Part shown: positions 1 through 11,470 of the stretch, one piece after another
Layout of the letters: every line of letters starts with the position of its first letter
How positions within the stretch are numbered: the stretch's first letter is position 1
Assembly (NCBI RefSeq): GCF_030272615.1
Contig: NC_081414.1
Span: forward strand, 521,298,185-521,362,184
Reading direction: 5' to 3'
From: Cryptomeria japonica
Lineage: Eukaryota > Streptophyta > Pinopsida > Cupressales > Cupressaceae
Length of the DNA: 64,000 nucleotides
Made by a program: the position numbers and the translations under genes
The notes under the pieces: model-generated
Told to the model about the DNA's origin: nothing
Databases searched by the model: none
The model's input: the letters and a program-made list of their open reading frames with translations, nothing else

Positions 1-603
1 TTGAACACTGCCATCAAAACTATTTATCTCATAGGCTATCAACTTTGCAATGATGGAGTCTAGGGATACCTTAGTCTTGTCTATTGATCTCAACTCCTGA
101 ATAGCAGCAACCCTTATTGCATAGACCAGTAATAAGGATCTTAGAACTTTGCTTACCACAGCGGAATCTTCCATTTTACCACCTACACTCTTGATATCTC
201 CAACAATAGTTTTGATCCTTATTCCATATCGTTGAATGGTCTCACCTTCAACCATCTACATGTCTTCAAACATCCCTCTAAGGCTTTCTTCCTTAGCTTG
301 TTTTACATGCTCATCACCACCATAGATATTCTCAAGAGTGTCCCATACTTCTTTGGGATTATCTTTATCTTAGACATCAATAAACTCAATGTTAGATAAG
401 CTACTGATTAGGGCTTCCATGACTTGCCCATTCTCCTGTATTTCTCTATTTTGATCATTGGTGAGAGTACCGTTAGGAATAACAAAAGCATTCTCAACAT
501 AGCTCCAGTGTTGAGCACCCATTCTTCTAATGTAAATCTTCATTCTATCCTTCCATATTTTGAAGTTATCTCTGTTGAACTTTGGACCTTCCCTCTTCAT
601 CAT
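1..603 (-). pseudogene. Element A: copia gag, N-terminal part, two in-frame stops
   Basis: The minus frame from the ATG at 601-603 stays in one register to the window edge, about 200 codons. It is interrupted by TAA at 370-372 and TAG at 256-258. Visible gag features are an aromatic N-terminal block (FKIWKDRMKIYI), then VWDTLENIYGGDEHVKQAK and a leucine-rich stretch ending near LIAYEI. This order is typical of the copia gag (UBN2-type) capsid domain, which forms the virus-like particle. The start lies 58 bp downstream of the primer-binding site, as expected. The nucleocapsid zinc knuckle and pol would lie left of the window. The second stop replaces a probable Gln codon (inferred CAG to TAG). 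Confidence 0.85.
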
Positions 604-660
604 TACAAAAGGATCTTTCCCTCAAGCAGTTAAGATTACAACACAGAGGACCTGAAGGAT

Positions 661-672
661 GCTCTGTTACCA
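661..672 (-). promoter_or_regulatory. Element A primer-binding site
   Basis: On the minus strand the bases read TGGTAACAGAGC, one mismatch from TGGTATCAGAGC, the complement of the initiator tRNA-Met 3' end. It is two bases from the LTR end, the same spacing as in elements J, K and L. It sets the orientation of A and marks the gag side of the LTR. Confidence 0.85.
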
Positions 673-674
673 AT

Positions 675-2171
675 TGATAACTCAATGATGAACAATAAGT
701 ACCAAACCGATACTGAGAGGGGGGGGGGGTGAATCAGTACAGGGACAAAATCTTTCCATAAACCGGTTTGACTATAAACACTGCAAATGTCTGATAGACA
801 GTAGCACCGGTCTAAAACAAACTACAACCGGTAAAGCTAAGACTGACTATGACAAGCATTAACCAGTTAGACACTTAGCTTTCCACACAACTTAATACTA
901 CACTTCCATTTCACCCTTATGCATGAATAGGTAATCTAGCATCAAAAATATAATAACAGCTAGCTCAGTATGATTTACCTTTAGACACAAATCACTTAAA
1001 TCATCACATGAAAAATACTACACATGACACACATATTTTTCACATGGAAACCCATTTGGGAAAAACCACGGTGGAGATGAATACCCACAAGCTACTTTTG
1101 AACTCTTTAGAAGTCTACTTTGTTAGGAGCCTAGTCTGGGTAAAGACTGTTACAACAGGTTCTACTAGGAACCGATCCTGTTAGGGATCACCTGGTTAAG
1201 GGGTGGCTAAATACCCGGTTAAGGGTTAAACCCTGTTAGAGGTTACCTTGTTAAAGGATTTCAAGAAATCAATTAGTTTGAGTAACCCTATTAAAGGATT
1301 TACAACAAGTTGATTAAAGCTACCTAGTTAAGGGATTTTCCAACTATTGAAGTGGTTAAATATTAATAGGTATTACAATGATCTAATAATAGCACTCAAT
1401 GTCTAATGCAGATCCACTTAAGTTCCTTCCTTCTGCACACACACAGTGCAGGAATAAATCCTCTTATCTCATCTGGTCTGGCAAGAATCACATATCTCTT
1501 CACTTAGATACACACACACACCATTTTCCAACAACCTCAGCATGAAACACAACATCGACCTTATAGGAAACAGATAGGTCAGTAGCATAAACCCTAAACC
1601 CTAAATATTTAGGTTAAGCAATTTAGGTGGTTCAATAGTGGCCATTAAACACTTTGCATTTGAATACAACGTTCTTGAACATATCTCAAGACATTCTCCA
1701 TCATTCATTCTTCACCTCTTTCTTGGTGACTTGTAACCCATCACGCATTCTCCACCGTTTATAGAGACTTTGCACATTCCCAAGGTAGATAGGGTCGATC
1801 TCCTTTATGCAAGATCCTTCAAGCATTCAAGATGACATGGCAACATGATCTGATCTTCATTACAATGCTAACTCATCACACAATGTCATCAGTTGAGTCA
1901 CACAGGCTTGGAACACTTCAACCGGAAACCTTGAGGTTGAGACTACCAACCGGTTTTCATGCAAAACTTCCATATACCAGTTCTCATACCAATATATCGG
2001 TTCACCTTTTCACACATACTAGTTCACAATGTTATACTGGTTCTCTCATATATCATCTCTTAGTATTATACTAGTTCTCTTGCCAGTTTCTTACTTCCAT
2101 ATACCGGTTCACTCTTTAGCATATTGACATCAATGACAACATGTCTTCATACCAGTTCACATATGCCAACA
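675..2171 (-). mobile_element. Element A: copia 5' LTR
   Basis: In sense orientation the LTR starts TGTTGGCATATG at 2171 and ends TTATCA at 675, two bases before the primer-binding site. The first 60 sense bases resemble the LTR start of element L (TGTTGG, then TTGTCATTGNTGTCAA). Near the sense 3' end are a poly-C block (a 12-13 G run near 719-731 on the plus strand) and a GGTTTTTCCC...GGGTTTCCATG module also found in K and L. The 5-bp TSD should be TGCTA (2172-2176); its partner lies outside the window. The upstream end was chosen by similarity, because a second TGTTGGG on the minus strand at 2457 is also possible. Confidence 0.75.
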
Positions 2172-3816
2172 TGCTACACATCTGGTCTTCTCCTTATCAT
2201 TTATCTATCTCTTTTTATCATTGCATGCAATATTTTTATCATATCTCTAAGTGCATCTATTAGCTAGGTGCATTTAGTTTATCAATATATCACTTGTATC
2301 TATTTGAAATAGGGGTTTTCTTCCATTAAGTAGAGTATAGTTTCTATTTGCATTTTATCATTTTATCTTTTATTGAATCTATCTATCTGGCTATCCGTAG
2401 AGGTGGAAACACCAAAATGGGGGTCTGACTGAGGTAGGAACCTATACAGTCCCAACATTTTCCCCCATCTTCATGTGTGCAGGTGATTAATAGGTTCCAC
2501 ACAGTGGAAGGGAGTCATTGTTGATTCTTGGGATAATTTTGTGTTTTTTGGTCATACAAACGATAGTGCATCATGCTAGTGTCTGAAACCCAAGACCTTC
2601 CCAACTCCGTGGTATAATCTACTTTGATTTTTGTATCATTTCATTAATTTAGATTCTTGTATTTCATTGTGAAGAGGGGAAAATGAGAAATGTAAGATTG
2701 ATGGTTAGTATTCAAATAAAACATTCAAACATATAATAAACCACTTATACCTTACTATCTTGCCTTCTCCTCTGGATTAGACCTTTGGTGAAGTGAAGAA
2801 TGCGCCCCTTCCTCAGTTGATTGGATTGGTCCTTGATGGGGATGTGGATTCCTTTCCTTTTCTCAACAAGAGAGATTGGATTTGATAAGATTTGATAGGA
2901 TTTGGATTGGAAGATTGAAGGATCATGATAACATGATAAGAGCATGATAGGAAGAAGATAGAAGAGAAATGGGTAGCATGAGAATGATATAGAGGAAGTG
3001 GATCCTTTTGTGAGGAAATGATCCTCCAATTTATAGATTGGAGGAGGCCAATGAAGGGCCAAGATTGATTTGGTTATGGAAGGTTGAGATTGATTTGACA
3101 TGGTGCACATGGATCAAGGATGCCTTGGGAAAATAAATAGGAATATAAAATTCCTTGAGAAGAGGGGGGAAAGGAAATTTGAATTTCAAAATGAGGAACT
3201 AAAAATTCCAAAATAAAGGATGCATGGAGGGATTAAAAGAAATTTGGATTTCTTTGAGAGGCTCAATATTGATGTGACATGAGCAGGAATTTAAAATTGG
3301 AGAATAATGATAAGCATGATTATGAGAGATTCTAGAAGGATTAATTAGGTTAAGTGGGAATTAGGAAAAGTGATTTGTAGGAATCACATGACTAGGTTAA
3401 TTAATTAAAATTAATTAACTAAGTGAGTTTAGAGGAAATAATTATTGGAGGGACTTTAGAAGAATATAGGAATAATTAATTTATTTGATAAATTAATCAT
3501 TGGACAATAGTGACATGATTAATTAAATTAGATTTAATTAATACTGAGAGGAGTAAGGATAACACAATTAAAAATTAATTATGTTGACAAGCTTAAATTA
3601 ATTAAATATTAATTTTAGGTGTCTCAACAATTTTTTTGTACTTTAAATCATTTAATTATTTCTCTTTTAGCATAGGTATTTATTTTGTTATCCCTTAGCT
3701 CACCCTTAGCACCAGTTTAAGTAAGGTAGTGGCAGATCAATTTTTCCTTTGAGATTCATCATCTTGGAGCTGACAAATCCCCTCTAAAATTTTGGTGAAC
3801 CTGATGTGAATGCCTA
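2172..3816. other. Unassigned non-coding AT-rich stretch, probably old LTR/leader of element T
   Basis: No convincing gene is visible. The stretch 2740-3110 is purine-rich on the plus strand and gives a low-complexity minus ORF that I do not accept. From 3120 to 3620 the DNA is AT-rich with many TTAATTAA-like words and closes with GTGTCTCAACA near 3628, which looks like an LTR end. The bases 3700-3816 read like a leader upstream of the gypsy gag fragment at 3817. I infer an eroded gypsy LTR plus leader, but found no second LTR copy or clear primer-binding site. Confidence 0.35.
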
Positions 3817-4412
3817 ATGTCGAATCATTTTCTTTTAGAATTTGATACTTTTGACAAAGCATTCTCTACGGATGACTTTGATATGTTGGATGAAGTTTTA
3901 TATAATTTATTAGAAGAACACCTTTCCAAAAGAGATGTAAAAGAAGAGTCATCCTCTACAACATCCTTATTCAAAGATGAAAAATCTATGAATGTTATTG
4001 TTGTCTTTGTGGCTCCTCAAAGGCCTAAGAGACCTTACATTCATGTAACTGTAGCAATTCCTTCTCCAAAGAAATTTAAAACCATTAATGGGAAACCTTT
4101 TAAAGGAGAAGCTTTTGACTTATATACTAGGTTTGTGCAATCCAAACAATCATCTTACAATAAGATTTCTCATACCTATAATACTTGGAGGAATAAACAA
4201 ACTCTTGATCAACCATAAATTGCTTTACCATATTCTCAACCTAGTCTTCCTAAAGCACCTTCACTAGTAGTTAAGAAAAATAGTGATTATCATCTTATTG
4301 AGAAACTCAAGGTTACTCCCATTAATATCTCACTATGGGATTTGCTCCAAATTGCTCCTATGTATCTAGGTATACTACAGGAAGCCTTACAAAATATCCT
4401 GTTGCCTTCTTC
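3817..4412 (+). pseudogene. Element T: gypsy (Tat/Ogre-like) gag-pol fragment
   Basis: A 133-codon frame from the ATG at 3817 ends at TAA 4216-4218, but the same frame stays open afterwards to 4412, where element D cuts it. The downstream part contains YHLIEKLKVTPINISLWDLL followed by ILQEALQNI. A hydrophobic W/YDLL block followed by a leucine-rich helix lies just before the retropepsin domain in Tat/Ogre-type polyproteins, which is why I choose that group. The first 133 residues are acidic, with no motif I can name. After D, the frame resumes for 21 bases at 31755-31775 before element B interrupts it again. No protease or RT of T is visible. The assignment rests on a short motif. Confidence 0.55.
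4408..4412. repeat. Element D target-site duplication, left (TCTTC)
   Basis: TCTTC abuts the TG start of the left LTR and is repeated exactly at 31750-31754 after the CA end of the right LTR. A perfect 5-bp match fixes both ends of D and shows that the two 4.5-kb repeats belong to one insertion. Confidence 0.95.
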
Positions 4413-7400
4413 TGTAATGCCCCGCCAGGAAACCCCTAAGGGTTTAAGTTAAAAACACTCAATTAGAGTGCAAATTTTTTTTTTTTAAATAATAATTAAG
4501 AGTGTTAATGAAAAGTTACATTATTAAGATAGATTGAAGTTATCTCAAAGTTATCTCTAACTAGATAACACAGCAGAAGGCTAGATGATCCTAAGAGGTT
4601 TCCCAACGCGATTACATAACCTTACACCTAACTCAACTTGCATCATTAGATCCATTAAATTGGATATCTTAATTACGAGATAATGCATAGATCTTGATTT
4701 AATATGTATTCAATGGTTTGACATCTTATAATTTTAGGAAGCGTTCATTTACTTTGGGTGGTTAGGAGGCCTTTGATAGGTTATTTATTCAATGCACTTA
4801 AATTCATAATTTCATTAAGAGGTCTCCAAAAAGGTTCATGTGTTTAATATAATGAAGCTCATTCCTTGGGTTTGTGGTATCCATTCACAATTGATTTCAT
4901 CCTTTAATGTTTAAAAATATGCCTAATGAGATTCATTCATTTAAGGTTAAACTACGATTAATTAAACGAGGATTCCTTCATTTGATTTTATAATATTCAC
5001 CCTCATTTGATATCCTTCTTAAATATTAAAAGCTTGGTTGATAAGAAAAATTTATTCCTTAAAGATTAACTACAGTTAATAGAATGAGATTCCCTTCATT
5101 AGATTTCGTGCATAGCCAACTGATGAGTTGAAGTTCTTTTATGAAAGGTATAATGTGAGTAGCCATGGAAATTCATTTGAAGTTTTAATAATACTACTAG
5201 ATGGCAAAAATCATTACGTTGAAAATGTATTAGAGCCACATGAGTTCATCCTTTAACTTTAAGATATAGTTAGCAAGATAATATGTATCATTTCAAGATT
5301 AGAGTATAAGACCCAAGAGATGTTCTTCCATTAGGATTGAAATACAATTATCTTGTTGCATATCATTTTTCTTTTGTTAAATGAAGATAATGTGAGAGAG
5401 ATTCTTTTACTAGATTTAATGTATCAACAACTAATTGAATCCCTTCCTTTTCAGTTCATCTTTAGCAATCATAAAGAAATTCATTTGTTGGGGTTATAAT
5501 TATTGAATACTAGTTGAGCTTCACCAATTATCAAGTTAATCTGATGAGGGTTATTGGTTATGATTAAAGCGTGAAATAACTTAACAACTTCGTCCAATGT
5601 AATGAAACATAATTAACATGGTGTGATTCATTTACTAAGGTAAAAAGATAGATATTTATATGATGTTCATCTTCTAGATTTCAATCTAAGATTTGTGGCA
5701 CAAATTTTAACTTTGTTTCCTTTTTACACTCATTCCATTTATATACTTAATAACAAGTTAATCCAATAAAGTATTCTAGCAATATTCTTTCCACTATTAC
5801 AATTTAAATTAACATTATCAAATTACTTTTTCCACAACTTTAATTTCAATATTTAAATACCTTGCCATATTCATAATTCACAACGTTTTATGAACTTAAA
5901 TAACTAGATTTATCCATATGAATAATGTTATGCACTTAAATTTGAATTCATTAAATTTCCACCATACACTTATGCAAGAATACAACCATTCATGATAATT
6001 TGAAACATAAAACAATGCACGCTATAAACATCGCATAACACAGATATGATCTCGGAGTTCACCCCGGATGGGCTACATCTTCGGGTCTGCTCAACTGCAA
6101 GACCCTTTTGGTATTATATCATTAGAAATACATGATTTATAAGTCTTTTACATGTTTGCCACTTAGGCGAATTACAACCAATATACAACAGACACCTTGG
6201 TAAGAATTCATATAATGGGTCCCTCCTAGAGCGGATTCCAACTGACACTTCAAGGTAAATACAGGTTCTAATGACTGTCGATAATTTGACTAGGGGCGTA
6301 CTTCGGCTATGACCGACACAATTATCTAGATAACAAGGTCTGAAACAAATACACCAAGGTATGTCGCCACCCCAAACAAGGCAAATATGGAACTTATACT
6401 TACAACATTTTCCTTTTATATCGATACGATATCCAATTTACATGCGTACTACTAACATACCGATGAAGTAATAACAAAATATACAAGGATAATTTCGATT
6501 CAAATTTCATACTCTCCTATACTTTAGTTTTCATTTGTAAAATTATCGGGAGATCTTAATCATTAAATTCGATAGACAATGCTTATTTAAAAGAAGAACA
6601 ACTTCTTGTTAAATTATATTTCATGACGTTAGCTATGGGGTTTTATTTCGAAGGTCTTCAAAAACAGACAATATTTGGTCTCTTCTCCAAGTATACTTCC
6701 CTTTTAGATTTGGTTCCAAAATTAAACGTGATCGATATAAATTTAACAATACATGTCTAATGAAATGTTAAAACCAACAAATCCATATATACACAAACTT
6801 CGTGTTTGATATATATATATACATACACAATATTTAGCGAAATAAAAATTAAATAAAACTAATTTCCAATAAAATGAACCTTTCTAACAAAATCTTTTTT
6901 CTTATTTATTATTGCCTTCCCCATGGCATAAATCATAATATATATATTTTTTTTTGTTTTTTTTTTAACAAAAATTATATAAAAAAAACAATATTATAAA
7001 ACATGGTTTATTTTATTATGGGCGAAGCCTACCTGCGGGCCCATAGCGTGGACGCAGGCTCCCTGCGAGCCACGCTGTGGTCGCAGGTCTCCCTGTGGCC
7101 CACAATGTGGACGCAGGGTTCTATGCGGGCCACTCTGTGGTCGCAGGTTTCCCTGCGGCCCACAGTGTGGACGCAGGGTTCCCTGCGGACACACTGTGGT
7201 CGCAGGTAGACTGCGAGCCACACAGCGCCGCGGGGAAAGGGGGAGGGTTGAGCTTCGGCTCCCCCCCCCGAAACCCTAATTTTTTTTATATATTTTTTTT
7301 TAAAATATTGATATAACCAAAAAGATTGACAAAAGAAGAATATAAAATCCCCATTTTGAAAAGCAAATACAGTCACAGCCATAAATGAATTTTCCAGATT

Positions 7401-8936
7401 TATACCAAAATCTCCATTATGGGAACAATGTTTCCTATCAAGTTTAAGATCACAAAATCCATTAAGAACAAGGATTTGGTTCAAGAAACAACCAGGTCTG
7501 AAAGTAAACTGAAAACTAAACCCCAAATCATTCATGGATAAGACTATTTTTTTTTGTATTCAACAAATAAATAAGGTAGTGGATTCGAATCCTACCTCAT
7601 AGTGCAAATTCTGGGCATGAATCTTGATGAAGAGCTTCCCCAATCTACTGCTTCAATGCAAATCCCTCCTTTTTCTCCAACAAACTCCCCAAGCCCCAGA
7701 ACCCCCAAAATGCTTACAAAACTAGGTTAAAAAGTGAAACCCTAATTTTTCCCTAATTTTCAATTTCGAAATTAGGCATTTATTTTTAAAATAAAATAAA
7801 TGAAAATCCAAATGGGAGTCATTCATTTCCTCCTTATTCATTTTTCTTTTAAAATTTAAAAGCTTCCATTTCTTATTCAACTCTAATTTTTTTTTAAATT
7901 TTCTTCATATCACTTTAGCCAACACTTTATATTTTGATTAATTTAATTTTCTAAAAATCGAACTTTCATACTTTATCCACTTTACAAGTAAAATGGAACT
8001 AATTCCTTTTATATAATAAAATTTACCCTTTTTCTCCCAACATGCGAAAATGATTAATTTATTTCTATTTCTCAATTGACTTTTAAATTTTTCCTTTCCA
8101 AAACGCATAATTTATTAAAATCGTAGTTATTAAAATTAACTATTAAATTAACTCGCTACAACAAAATAAAGCGACATTTTTTTTTTAAATACATGACTAA
8201 TCTAGTACAAGAGTCTTATTTATTCTAATTTCTCAACTACAAATACGTAAATGTTACAAATGCGCAAATGACCACACTAACCCCAGTTAAATACCTTAAG
8301 CCTGCTACATTAATAATTTAAGGCAATCTCTTAAGTTAATGATTAATCATATAAAAGAAGCTACCCATTTAAATTTCTAAATTACTAATGTGCTCGTCTA
8401 CTCATAAATTTGAATTTAATACTTAGGATAGCAAACCTCACTTACCTCACGCAAGGCACACAAATCGAGGGAGTCCTCCAAATCTCTCGACACGCATCCC
8501 AATGAAAAGAAAGCCCCACGAATCCACACACGATGCTCACCTAACCATGGCTAAGGCAAGACGAGAGTTATATGACCACTAAATCCGAATTCAAAAGATG
8601 AAGGAGCATACTCAACCTTGCAAATTCCAAAGGAGATGAACCTTGCCCTAAGCGGTGTTGTACCTGCAATCTCCTGCACCCATGAATTCATACAAGCATG
8701 CATATACATATACATATTCAATGAAGGTGTTAGCTCAAGATTTATCTCAAGGGTTAGGAAACAATTACATTTACATGAGAATCGATGCAAAAGCACAATA
8801 ATAAGTATGCACAATTTATTTGTATTATCTAAACTACACATTTTACCATGGTTAACCTACCATTCAAGAATGCCACATAGGAAGTCAATCATGGTCAAAC
8901 TGGTTTTACAAGTCTAACTAGGGTATGGGCATTACA
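4413..8936 (-). repeat. Element D 3' LTR (4,524 bp)
   Basis: The plus strand begins TGTAATGCCCCGCC and ends GGGCATTACA, so the ends carry the inverted words TGTAATGCCC/GGGCATTACA. This copy matches 27237-31749 along its whole length, with scattered substitutions and small indels. The TA-rich stretch near 6800-7000 is followed by the GC-rich hairpin array at 7031-7209 and then GAAACCCTAA. All ORFs inside it are low-complexity and I reject them. It is the 3' copy because the polypurine tract lies at its right edge. Confidence 0.93.
7031..7209. repeat. Six-unit 30-bp hairpin array in D LTR (left copy)
   Basis: Six units with an exact 30-bp register begin at 7031, 7061, 7091, 7121, 7151 and 7181 (the last is 29 bp). 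Each is an imperfect inverted repeat: a left arm close to CCTGCGA-GCCAC pairs with a right arm close to GTGG-TCGCAGG over a loop of 2-4 bases. Odd units carry GTGGACGCAGG and even units GTGGTCGCAGG, giving a 60-bp higher-order pattern. The array is a GC island in otherwise AT-rich DNA. Confidence 0.9.
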
Positions 8937-8950
8937 TTCTCCCCCCCTAG
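8937..8950 (-). promoter_or_regulatory. Element D polypurine tract
   Basis: On the minus strand, CTAGGGGGGGAGAA lies directly before the TG of the 3' LTR. This is the expected position and composition of a plus-strand DNA primer, and it confirms the minus orientation. Confidence 0.85.
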
Positions 8951-11465
8951 GCTCCGACTTACTCCTGGAAGTCGCAAAGCTAAACGGAAGTCCTGCAACA
9001 CTTATTAGTCCTTAAACTCAATTAACAATTATCAATTTGCACAACAACTATTTTGTCAACAATTTAAAACATTATTTACCAATAAAAAAAAATGCATCTA
9101 ACATCATTCACATCTTAGAACATTCTAGAATTTACACACAATTATAGCAAAGATACGAGACTTTTCCCTTCTTATTACACCAAGTTAAAGCAATTAAAAT
9201 ACATATAGACACAGTTATCATACTCATTTATCAAACATGACAAGAAAATATGCTCACAAGGTCAATTTCATTCACCAATTCCTCTCTTTCACAAAATTTC
9301 ATTGCATAGAACTAGCTTCAAGTATCAATTTCTACAACCAAGTTAACTTTTCAACAAATAAGAGCAATGTAAGAACTCAATTGTTTACACTTTTCAGACA
9401 TACAAGAACCTTTCCAATGACTATGCCCCATAACATAGTGACAAGTTAATACCATTTAATCCATGATTACACATAATATCCAGCCACAAGACTGGTTTGC
9501 ACAACACAATAGGCCACATGTGAGCATGTCAAATGCTCAGTCAAAGGTAACATATATGATCCACATCTCTATGTCTACTCTCAGAATAAATACATGATCA
9601 ACAAATTTCCAACATCTCCCTCAAGGGCTTGATGGTGCTAGGGTACACCATAGCGGTGCTACCTTCCATACAAGTCCCTCGTGAATATCCCTTGTTGTGT
9701 AAGGTGTTTAGCCTCCAAGAGATAGTCACCACTCATAGGTAGGTAGTGGATCCTAGCTGTTTTCACAGCCTCACATACCTCCATCCTCAAGGTTCCTTGC
9801 GTCTACTTCCTCGTATACACTCATCCAAGCCCATCTCCTACGTTCTTGGAGAGGAATTCACATTACAACACAAGACCAGCATACGAAAACAACAAGGATA
9901 AACCGGTTTAGCCACTAAAGTACAAAAGATTAAAGGTAATAATTGTCAATTCCAACAATAAAACAAGAAAATAATTTCCGGATTTGCAACATCAAATCAA
10001 GTAAGATCAAGATTGCAAGATCGTGGCTAAACTGTCAAGGTCAAAGTAAAATAAATTGCTGGCCCACAAGGAAATAAATAAATAAATAAAAGAAATTCAT
10101 AAGTGCACATTACATCACTATGTGACTAATAGCTAGCCACCAACGAGGAAGGAAGGAACAATCGTCTAGCTAACCTAGTAGCTCATCATGTGGTGTGGCC
10201 AAGTCACACATCCACATGGCATGGCAGTGTGCACCTCGACATTACCCCGCATCACGTCGTCATGTGGCATGGCTCTACCCAATACCTAGCGGTAGGCCGC
10301 ATGGAAATGTCTACTACATCCCGCATCGTGTCTCAGCACGGCATGGAAATACTCCAAGCGGACAAAGCACGCAATGGACGTATCCCGCATGGTAGTGTAC
10401 CCCGCGGATAAGGCACGCGCCGGTCACACTCCGCATAGCGATGTTCCTCTCAGGATACTCGCCGTAAGCCAGAGGTATACATGGCTAAGGTCTGCCCACA
10501 AGTCTACCAACACTAGATAGTTGGCAACTTATGTAAGAAATAACACGCCTCTCATGAAGACAAGGCAACAAATGCTCCAGTGGAATCCAACAATATGCTC
10601 AAAAACTGTCATCCATATGCTCAAGATAAAGGATAGGAATAAGGCTGGCACACATGAACCTCATAAATCGGTTCATCACAAGGGGAAGTATTGAGTACAC
10701 CTATGTTATAGTTTCGTTACAAAACCATACTTTTCCTCAAAATAGGGAAGCTAAAGTCGCTTCGCGTCGACATTACTCGTACACTGTTCATGCTATTCAA
10801 GGAATGGTGACTTCTACTACTACCCCTTCACATACTGACTTATCAACAACCCGTGGGTTGGCACTCAGTAAGGAAACAAATAAGCAACATCACATAGATA
10901 GGTATGGTTTCCCATACTCATAAACAAACATATTCCCCATGGTTGATTACTTCACCATCCCATGGGCACACAAAACAAGTACGGGTTTTCTCACAACACT
11001 CACAGAATAGCACCATTACTGGTTTAGTCACATTTACGGGGAGTACTTTACATTATGCCAACATATACTTAAGGGAAGTTTTAATTATGCTTTACACATG
11101 AATCACCAAACAAAGTTTACTCTAGATCCACGTACTGAAATTTTCAACAATTCAAATTTACACAAGGAAATAACATCATTCTGATATCTTCCTCAATCTT
11201 CCCTATGCATTTTCATTCACATTACTAACTATGCAATTTCTCTTTCCAAGATGAAAAATGTTCCACTTTCAATTAGAAGCCCAAAGCAACATAGAATTTC
11301 ATATGCGTTATAACAAAATGCATTCTTAAATCACCGTATTCTAAATAGTGGTTTCAAAAACAACAATTCCTATATTTTAGACAAGAGGAGGAAGAGAGTT
11401 GGAAAATCACTATTTCCTACGAATACACAAGAATTTCAAAATCATACCATATGCTCGGATATAAG
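8951..11465 (-). other. Element D internal domain, 3' part, non-coding
   Basis: About 2.5 kb between the polypurine tract and the insertion point of E. Short plus-strand ORFs near 10190 (66-89 codons) have no recognisable domain and overlap in different frames, so I treat them as chance. The segment 10180-10520 is less AT-rich than its surroundings, with repeated words like GGCATGG and CCGCAT, but I see no regular period. No RT, integrase or zinc-knuckle motif is visible on either strand. Confidence 0.7.
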
Positions 11466-11470
11466 TTTAT
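11466..11470. repeat. Element E target-site duplication, left (TTTAT)
   Basis: TTTAT precedes the TG of the 5' LTR and recurs exactly at 25995-25999 after the CA of the 3' LTR. The perfect 5-bp repeat fixes both ends of E. Confidence 0.96.

Noticed and set aside
2440-2470. TGTTGGG plus a PPT-like GGGGGAAAA on the minus strand as the start of A's LTR
   Set aside because: The LTR start at 2171 matches the start of element L better. The 2457 alternative would need a 1.78-kb LTR without matching sequence elsewhere; it remains a minor possibility.
2745-3110. A 121-codon minus-strand ORF as a host gene
   Set aside because: Low-complexity codon content mirroring a purine-rich plus strand, no recognisable domain, and lying in an apparent eroded LTR.
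7576-7605. GGATTCGAATCC word resembling a tRNA T-arm or B box (also near 30405)
   Set aside because: No acceptor, D or anticodon arm can be folded around it and the supposed T-stem has a mismatch. It is a 12-bp palindrome within the D LTR.
10190-10923. Overlapping short ORFs inside element D as a possible captured gene
   Set aside because: Several short frames overlap in different registers without motifs or length; nothing distinguishes them from chance.
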